Positions 38,670 to 43,216 of a stretch of 43,216 bases of DNA are shown one piece after another; within the stretch, counting starts at the first letter, position 1, and each line of letters starts with the position of its first letter. Source of the stretch: a virus; IMG/VR virus record IMGVR_UViG_3300044960_000930, positions 1-43,216 of that record, one strand, 5' to 3'. The position numbers and the translations under genes were made by a program. The notes beneath the pieces were generated by a model that saw only the letters and a program-made list of their open reading frames with translations, had not been told where the DNA came from and did no database searches.

Positions 38670-40670
38670 ATGCCCGCCGCCGTTCCCCTCATCGCCGTCG
38701 TCGCGGGCGGCGTCGCCTCGGCTGCGGTCGGCGGCGGCATCATCGGCGCGATCGTCGGCGCCGGCGCCGCCTTCGTCGTGTCGACCATCGGCGCCTCGGT
38801 CTTCCCGGCGAAGCGGCCGACCGCGCCGACGTCCTCGGCCGCGCTCCGCCCCGGCGACGATCCCACCGCCCCCGGCGCCGGCCGCACGCAGTCCTTCCGC
38901 CAGCCGATCACCGAGCACCAGATCGTCTTCGGCCGCTGCAAGGTCGGCGGCCCGATCGTCTTCATCCACTCCGCCACCGACGATGCCGGCCGCGCCGATG
39001 GTTGGTTCTACGCCGTCGTCGTGCTCGCCGCCCACCGCGTCCGCGCCATCGGCGAGGTCTGGCTCGGCGACACGCTGGCGACCGACGCGAAATTCGCCGG
39101 CCTGGTGCGCATCGACCGCCACCTCGGTGATCCCGCCCAGGCCGCGAACGCCCACCTGATCGCCGAGACCGGCGGCAAGTGGACCGCGGAACACCGCGGC
39201 CGCGGCCGCGCCTATGTCGCCGTGCGGCTCAAGATCACCGCCGAGGCCTTCCCCTCCGGTCCGCCGAACATCGCCGCCCTGGTCGAGGGCGCCGACACCA
39301 TCCTCGATCCGCGCACCGGGGCGACCGGCTGGTCCGACAACCCGGCCCTCTGCCTCGCCTGGTACCTGACCGCGCCCTTCGGCTGGAAGGCGTCCTGGGA
39401 CGACATCGACATCCCCGCCCTGATCGCCGCGGCCAACATCTGCGACGAGCTGATCGGCACCCGGGCCGGCGTCACCGAGCGGCGCTACACGGTGAACGGC
39501 CGCGTCTCGCTCGGCGAGGGCAAGATCGCCATCACCCGCAAGCTCGTCGCCGCCATGGCCGGCGCTCTCGTCGTCTCGGGCGGGCGGTTCTTCATCCATG
39601 CCGGCGGGCCGGCGCTGCCGGCCGCCACGCTCACCTCCGACGACCTGCGTGGGGACGTGACCATCCAGGGCAGCCGGCCGCGGCGGGATCTCTTCAACGG
39701 GGTGCGCGCCCTCTACGTCGACCCGGCGAAGAACTGGCAGCCGACCGACGCGCCGCCGCTGCTCGCCTCGAACTACGTGGCCGAGGACGGCGGCGAGCAG
39801 ATCTATCGTGACCTCGAGTACCCGCTCACCACCTCGGTCGCGACCGTGCAGCGGCTGATGAAGGCCGAGCTCGAGCGCATCCGCCGCCAGCGCGAGGTCG
39901 CCTTCCCGGCCAACCTCTCGGCGCTGCGGCTGCGGCCCTGGGACGGGGTGACGGTCGCCCTCGACCGGGTCGGGCCCTTCCCGGCCCGCGTGACGGGCTG
40001 GCGGCTGTCGCCGGACGGCGGCGTCGACCTCACCCTCGCCGAGGAGGACCCGGCGGTGTGGGACTGGAACCCGGCGGTGGATGAGCGCGCCGCCGGCGAT
40101 TCTCCTTCTGTTGTGCTGCCGAACCCGGGCGTCATCGCGGCGCCGGCCTCGATCGCGGTGGAGACGCTGACCGGCGCCACCTTCGCTGCCCTCAGCGTCA
40201 CTTGGTCCGCGGTCGGCAGCGCCTACCTGGCCGGCTACGAGCTCGAGTTCCGCCCCGCCTCCGTCGCGGTCTGGCAGGGCTACGGCGGCGCCCTGGGCGC
40301 GACCGCCGCCTCGATCCCCACCGCCGAGCCGACCGCCTTCCGGGCGCGCGCGGTGGCCCGCAGCGGGGCGGTGTCGGGCTGGCGGGAGGCGGCGATCCCC
40401 GGCGCCGTCACCACGCCCGCCGCGCTCGGCATCACCGGCGGCGTGCGCCTCTCGGGAGGCTTCCCGGCCGACGCCGTGCGGCTGCAGGTCTTCGAGGCCA
40501 GCAGCGCCAGCCTGTCCGCCGCCGTGAAGCTCGCCACCGAGCCCACCGCGCTGCCCTGGGACCGCACCGGCCTCACCGCCGGCCAGACCCGTTGGTACTG
40601 GCTTCGTGCCGTCTCCGCCGAGGGCAACGTCTCGGCCCTCGCCGGGCCCGTCACCGCGACCGCCCTGTAG
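38670..40670 (+). CDS. Tail hub / host-specificity protein (gpJ/megatron-like)
   Basis: A 666-residue protein from the ATG at 38670. It begins with a Gly/Ala-rich hydrophobic stretch (IAVVAGGVASAAVGGGIIGAIVGAGAAFVVSTI) that resembles the lambda gpI/J tail-tip hydrophobic segment. The central part (ITEHQIVFGRCKVGGPIVF, GWFYAVVVLAAHRVRAIGEVWLGD, NPALCLAWYLTAPFGW, IPALIAAANICDELIG) matches the phage tail protein family related to gpJ. The C-terminus contains fibronectin-like beta repeats (FAALSVTWSAVGSAYLAGYELEFR, RWYWLRAVSAEGNVSALAGP). It forms the tail tip that carries the tailspike. Confidence 0.9.
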   Translation: MPAAVPLIAVVAGGVASAAVGGGIIGAIVGAGAAFVVSTIGASVFPAKRPTAPTSSAALRPGDDPTAPGAGRTQSFRQPITEHQIVFGRCKVGGPIVFIHSATDDAGRADGWFYAVVVLAAHRVRAIGEVWLGDTLATDAKFAGLVRIDRHLGDPAQAANAHLIAETGGKWTAEHRGRGRAYVAVRLKITAEAFPSGPPNIAALVEGADTILDPRTGATGWSDNPALCLAWYLTAPFGWKASWDDIDIPALIAAANICDELIGTRAGVTERRYTVNGRVSLGEGKIAITRKLVAAMAGALVVSGGRFFIHAGGPALPAATLTSDDLRGDVTIQGSRPRRDLFNGVRALYVDPAKNWQPTDAPPLLASNYVAEDGGEQIYRDLEYPLTTSVATVQRLMKAELERIRRQREVAFPANLSALRLRPWDGVTVALDRVGPFPARVTGWRLSPDGGVDLTLAEEDPAVWDWNPAVDERAAGDSPSVVLPNPGVIAAPASIAVETLTGATFAALSVTWSAVGSAYLAGYELEFRPASVAVWQGYGGALGATAASIPTAEPTAFRARAVARSGAVSGWREAAIPGAVTTPAALGITGGVRLSGGFPADAVRLQVFEASSASLSAAVKLATEPTALPWDRTGLTAGQTRWYWLRAVSAEGNVSALAGPVTATAL

Positions 40671-40678
40671 GAGGGGAC

Positions 40679-42511
40679 ATGGCCGCCCGCATCGACGACC
40701 TGATGGTCCTCGGCCAGAACATCTCCAAGACCGACCTGGCGAAGTACCTCCGCGACCGCGAGGCGGTGCTGCCGCGCGACTTCGGCGGCTTGGGCGACGG
40801 CGCGGCGAACGACCGCGCCGCCATCCAGGCCTGCTTCGACCGCGCCTCGGCGGACGGCAAGTTCGCCGTCATCCCGCCTGGCACCTGGAACGTCGATGCT
40901 GGGGTGACCCTCGGCGGCGGCGCCCGCGGCCTGATCATGCAGGGCGTGATCCAGTACACCGGCGCCGCCAATGCGCCGGCGACGGTGCTGACGCTCGGCG
41001 ACGGCGGCACCACCCGCAATGGCGAGAAGCTCTACCTCAACCTCCAGGTCACAAGGCAGATCCAGTCCAACTGGGCGAGCGAGGCCGACATCGGCATCCT
41101 CGCGCGCAACCTCGACTCCTCGCTGCTCGACCTGCGCCTGGTCTCGGGCTTCACGATCGGGCTGCGCACCCTCGGCGACGGCCGCGGCTTCGAGGACACC
41201 ACGCTCATCCTCGGGCGCATCCTGAACAACCGCTACGGGCTCGACGCGCACTGCGCCACGGCGACGGCCTGGAACACCTCGATCCGCTACTATGGCGGCC
41301 ACTTCGCCTGCGCGACCGGGATCAACCCGACCCTCGACCGCTTCGGGGTGCGCTTCTCGCGCCAGGCCGGGGCCTACAACAACCACAACCGGCACATCTT
41401 CGATGGACCGAACTTTGAGCTGCGCCAGCTCGACCCGAACCTCGCCATCCCGTTCCTGAACGAGACGGGCGGCACCGCGATCATCGCGCGGGGGATGCGC
41501 ATGGAGGCCTGCTCGCCGATGGCGGCACGGCACACCGGGGCGGCGACCGACTGCGAGTACGAGGTGGCCTGGGCGCAGACCTACGCCATCGGCATCGACT
41601 ACACCGCGACCGCAACCCGCGCCGGCAACGCGGTCTTCAACCGCCACCGCGCGCCGGCGTCGCGGCTGACCCGGCTGCTGGCGAACATCCCGAATCTGCG
41701 CGCCGCCGCCTTCCGCCACAGCAACACCGAGATCGGCGTGGAGGGGGCGTGCATCATCGCCACCTCCACCACCACCGAGACCAGCATGGCGGCGCTGTCC
41801 TGGAACGGGCTCGACGGCATCGCCGCGACGGGCCGGGGGCTGCTGCTGAACGCCAACCGCGGCGTGGCTTTCGTGGTGCAGACCACCCACGCGAAGGAGT
41901 TCGCCCTGGCACACTGGCTGGTCGGCGGCGCCGATGGCGGGCGGCTCTGCGTGCGCTGCTTCGACGGCGCGGGCACGGTGCGCGAGAACCAGCCGCAGGA
42001 CGTGCTGGCCTCCGGCACCACCATGCAGTGGGACACCGCGTCGAAGAGCTGGCAGGCGGGTGCGGTGATGCAGGACAGCTCGCTGAACCGCCGCCAGACG
42101 GTGCGGCTCGGTGCAGGCGTGGCCTTCGCGCAGATCGGGATCATCGGCTTCGACGGGCAGATCGAACTCGAGGCGCTCCGGCTGTTCGGCCTGCCGGAGG
42201 ACGCGCCGGCGATCCTCTACGGTTGCCCCTCGCTACCTGCCGGGACGCGGACGCTGGCGCTGGAGACCAGCTGGGACCTGCCGAGCCTCGGGCCGGGCGC
42301 GACGGCCAACGTCGACGTCACGGTGACTGGCGCGCGCAGGGGCGACTTCGCGGACGCCTCGCTCGACACCAGCAGCATCGCCTTCGTGCTGGACTGCCAT
42401 GTGTGGTCGAACAACAGCGTCCGCGTGACCGCACGCAACGTCAGCGCATCGACGGTGGACCTCGCCGCGGCGCCGCTGGCGGTGCAGGTGTCGAAGCGGC
42501 GGCTGCCGTGA
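40679..42511 (+). CDS. Tailspike / receptor-binding protein (pectate-lyase-like beta-helix)
   Basis: A 610-residue protein with GAGGGG 3 nt before the ATG at 40679. Residues about 30-80 (AVLPRDFGGLGDGAANDRAAIQACFDRASADGKFAVIPPGTWNV) are the typical start of a pectate-lyase-3 right-handed beta-helix, continued by repeated turns with Asn ladders (LILGRILNNRYGLDAHC). The last 130 residues (from GVAFAQIGIIGFDGQIELEAL) form a separate C-terminal domain. It probably binds, and may cleave, host surface glycan. A degraded second copy of the C-terminal domain follows at 42812. Confidence 0.88.
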   Translation: MAARIDDLMVLGQNISKTDLAKYLRDREAVLPRDFGGLGDGAANDRAAIQACFDRASADGKFAVIPPGTWNVDAGVTLGGGARGLIMQGVIQYTGAANAPATVLTLGDGGTTRNGEKLYLNLQVTRQIQSNWASEADIGILARNLDSSLLDLRLVSGFTIGLRTLGDGRGFEDTTLILGRILNNRYGLDAHCATATAWNTSIRYYGGHFACATGINPTLDRFGVRFSRQAGAYNNHNRHIFDGPNFELRQLDPNLAIPFLNETGGTAIIARGMRMEACSPMAARHTGAATDCEYEVAWAQTYAIGIDYTATATRAGNAVFNRHRAPASRLTRLLANIPNLRAAAFRHSNTEIGVEGACIIATSTTTETSMAALSWNGLDGIAATGRGLLLNANRGVAFVVQTTHAKEFALAHWLVGGADGGRLCVRCFDGAGTVRENQPQDVLASGTTMQWDTASKSWQAGAVMQDSSLNRRQTVRLGAGVAFAQIGIIGFDGQIELEALRLFGLPEDAPAILYGCPSLPAGTRTLALETSWDLPSLGPGATANVDVTVTGARRGDFADASLDTSSIAFVLDCHVWSNNSVRVTARNVSASTVDLAAAPLAVQVSKRRLP

Positions 42512-42724
42512 GCAGTTCCGGAAAACGCAGCATATCATCAGCAACGGCGTATCCGAGGGCACCAAGCCCTGATCGCGCGCGAGCGTCCGCGCGAAGAACA
42601 GCATGAGCTTTCGACCGTCGTCGTCGACGTGCCCCCAGATCCGGAGCAGTTCCTCACGCTGTGCAGGGCCGGGCTTACGGCCAGGAACGCGCTTGAACTG
42701 TGGCGCGGTCGCATCGTCGGACAT
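42512..42724 (-). pseudogene. 3'-truncated reverse-strand gene between spike and its remnant
   Basis: An ATG at 42724, preceded by AAGGGAT, opens a reading frame for about 64-70 clean residues: MSDDATAPQFKRVPGRKPG, then REELLRIWGHVDDDGRKLMLFFARTLARDQGLVPSDTPLL. That is normal-looking protein sequence (basic tail, helical segment). At about 42535-42511 it runs into the antisense of the tailspike 3' end and continues there to 42233 as shadow sequence, so its native C-terminus appears lost. I recall similar small proteins of unknown function in Acetobacteraceae. It could also be a complete short gene with a read-on tail. Confidence 0.55.
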
Positions 42725-42811
42725 CGAGGCGGATCCCTTCTGGCCTCGTGATGGGAGAGTGCCAGCGCGGCAAATTCGGAGCCAGGACACATCAGTGAGT
42801 GCGTTCGAAGA

Positions 42812-43208
42812 GTGGCCTTCGTGCAGATCTGGATCATCGTCTTCGATGGGCAGATCGCGCTTGAGGCGCGGCGCCTCCACGGGCTGCCGGAGGTCGCGCC
42901 CGCCATCCTCAACGGCACGCCGACGCTGCCGAGCTCCGGGCAGCGGAGCTTCGTCGCGGAGGTGGAGATCGATCTGCCGAACCTCGCCCCCGGGGTCGAG
43001 CGCCTGTTCGATGTGACGGTGCCCGGCGCGCGGCCGGGGGATCCGTGCACTGTCGCGCTCGCCACCTCCAGCCGCTTCGTGCAGTCGGCGGGTCATGTCT
43101 GGACCAACAGAACCGTGCGCGCGGTGGCGCGGAACGTGTCGGGGTTCAGCGTGGATCTACCCATGCAGCGCGCTGGCGGTCGAGAGCAGGAATCGCACCA
43201 TGCCTTGA
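42812..43208 (+). pseudogene. Degraded second copy of the tailspike C-terminal domain
   Basis: The sequence from 42812 is homologous, at DNA and protein level, to the tailspike from 42119 (residue 481 onward): VAFVQIWIIVFDGQIALEA against VAFAQIGIIGFDGQIELEA, then GLPEVAPAIL against GLPEDAPAIL and VRAVARNVSGFSVDL against VRVTARNVSASTVDL. The match begins abruptly, with no RBS and only a GTG. Near 43160-43170 there is a 1-nt insertion: reading on in the next frame gives ALAVESRNRTMP and a TGA at 43206, matching the spike end PLAVQVSKRRLP. The frame as it stands instead runs to 43216. It is a frameshifted remnant in direct orientation. Confidence 0.85.
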
Positions 43209-43216
43209 GGCATTGA

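Noticed and set aside
40679-43208. Invertible (phase-variable) tailspike ends
   Set aside because: The two copies of the C-terminal module are in the same orientation, and no invertase gene or inverted crossover sites lie beside them.
1-43216. Attachment sites (attL/attR) and tRNA genes
   Set aside because: I looked for a repeated core at the two ends and for tRNA cloverleaf patterns and saw none. Serine recombinase cores can be only 2 bp, so absence is not informative.

Overview
The window is a nearly complete, strongly GC-rich prophage of a long-tailed (lambda/GTA-like) siphovirus. The family content (recombinase/DUF2924 pair, DUF6441, DUF6950, DUF3489, ParB-methyltransferase fusions) points to an alphaproteobacterial host. 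Acetobacteraceae (Roseomonas-like) is my best guess, by inference only. No tRNA, rRNA, insertion sequence or CRISPR array is visible. No att core could be recognised, so the prophage ends are not fixed.

Layout. (1) 1-2466, minus strand: integration module with a KorB-like HTH protein, a large serine recombinase, a DUF2924 protein and a small ORF, all overlapping by 4 bp. (2) 2550-4242, minus strand: lysogeny control with an ImmA-type metallopeptidase, an XRE repressor and an unknown protein. This block faces a control region (4334-4480) holding seven GCACCCC boxes. (3) 4537-15366, plus strand: early genes. They are a small sigma-like protein, a recombination module (Sak4-like ATPase, probable ssDNA-binding partner, Cys-rich protein, Cas4-like nuclease), a Dda/RecD-like helicase, a Toprim/VirE primase-helicase, a RuvC-like resolvase and a DUF6456-like protein. 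An array of nine GTCCTACCT repeats lies between the primase-helicase and the resolvase and looks like an iteron replication origin. (4) 15524-16441: an isolated, AT-richer gene resembling the BstA abortive-infection family, with competing hairpins just upstream. (5) 16776-20701: two tandem ParB-methyltransferase fusions (SPPY type and DPPY type), then two reverse-strand small genes including a DUF3489 protein. (6) 20814-34803: packaging, head and connector genes, lysis-like genes and tail tube, ending in a lambda G/GT-style tail chaperone pair. The second chaperone frame has no start of its own and is reached through a GGGAAAC slippery heptamer followed by a stem-loop. (7) 34805-43216: tape measure, GTA-like tail-tip genes, a beta-helix tailspike, then a scar made of a truncated reverse gene and a frameshifted copy of the tailspike C-terminus.

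Three reverse-strand cargo cassettes sit exactly at junctions between structural genes: a VapBC-type toxin-antitoxin pair (24585-25239), a two-gene metal cassette of a MerT-like membrane protein and a GDCCVxC protein (28987-29582), and a ParDE-type pair (33437-34035). Together with the BstA-like gene and the methyltransferases they form an accessory load that probably serves lysogen stability, defence and host fitness.

The strongest candidates for undescribed biology are the programmed frameshift, the iteron array, the BstA-like gene with its leader, the metal cassette inside the capsid operon, and the tailspike scar.
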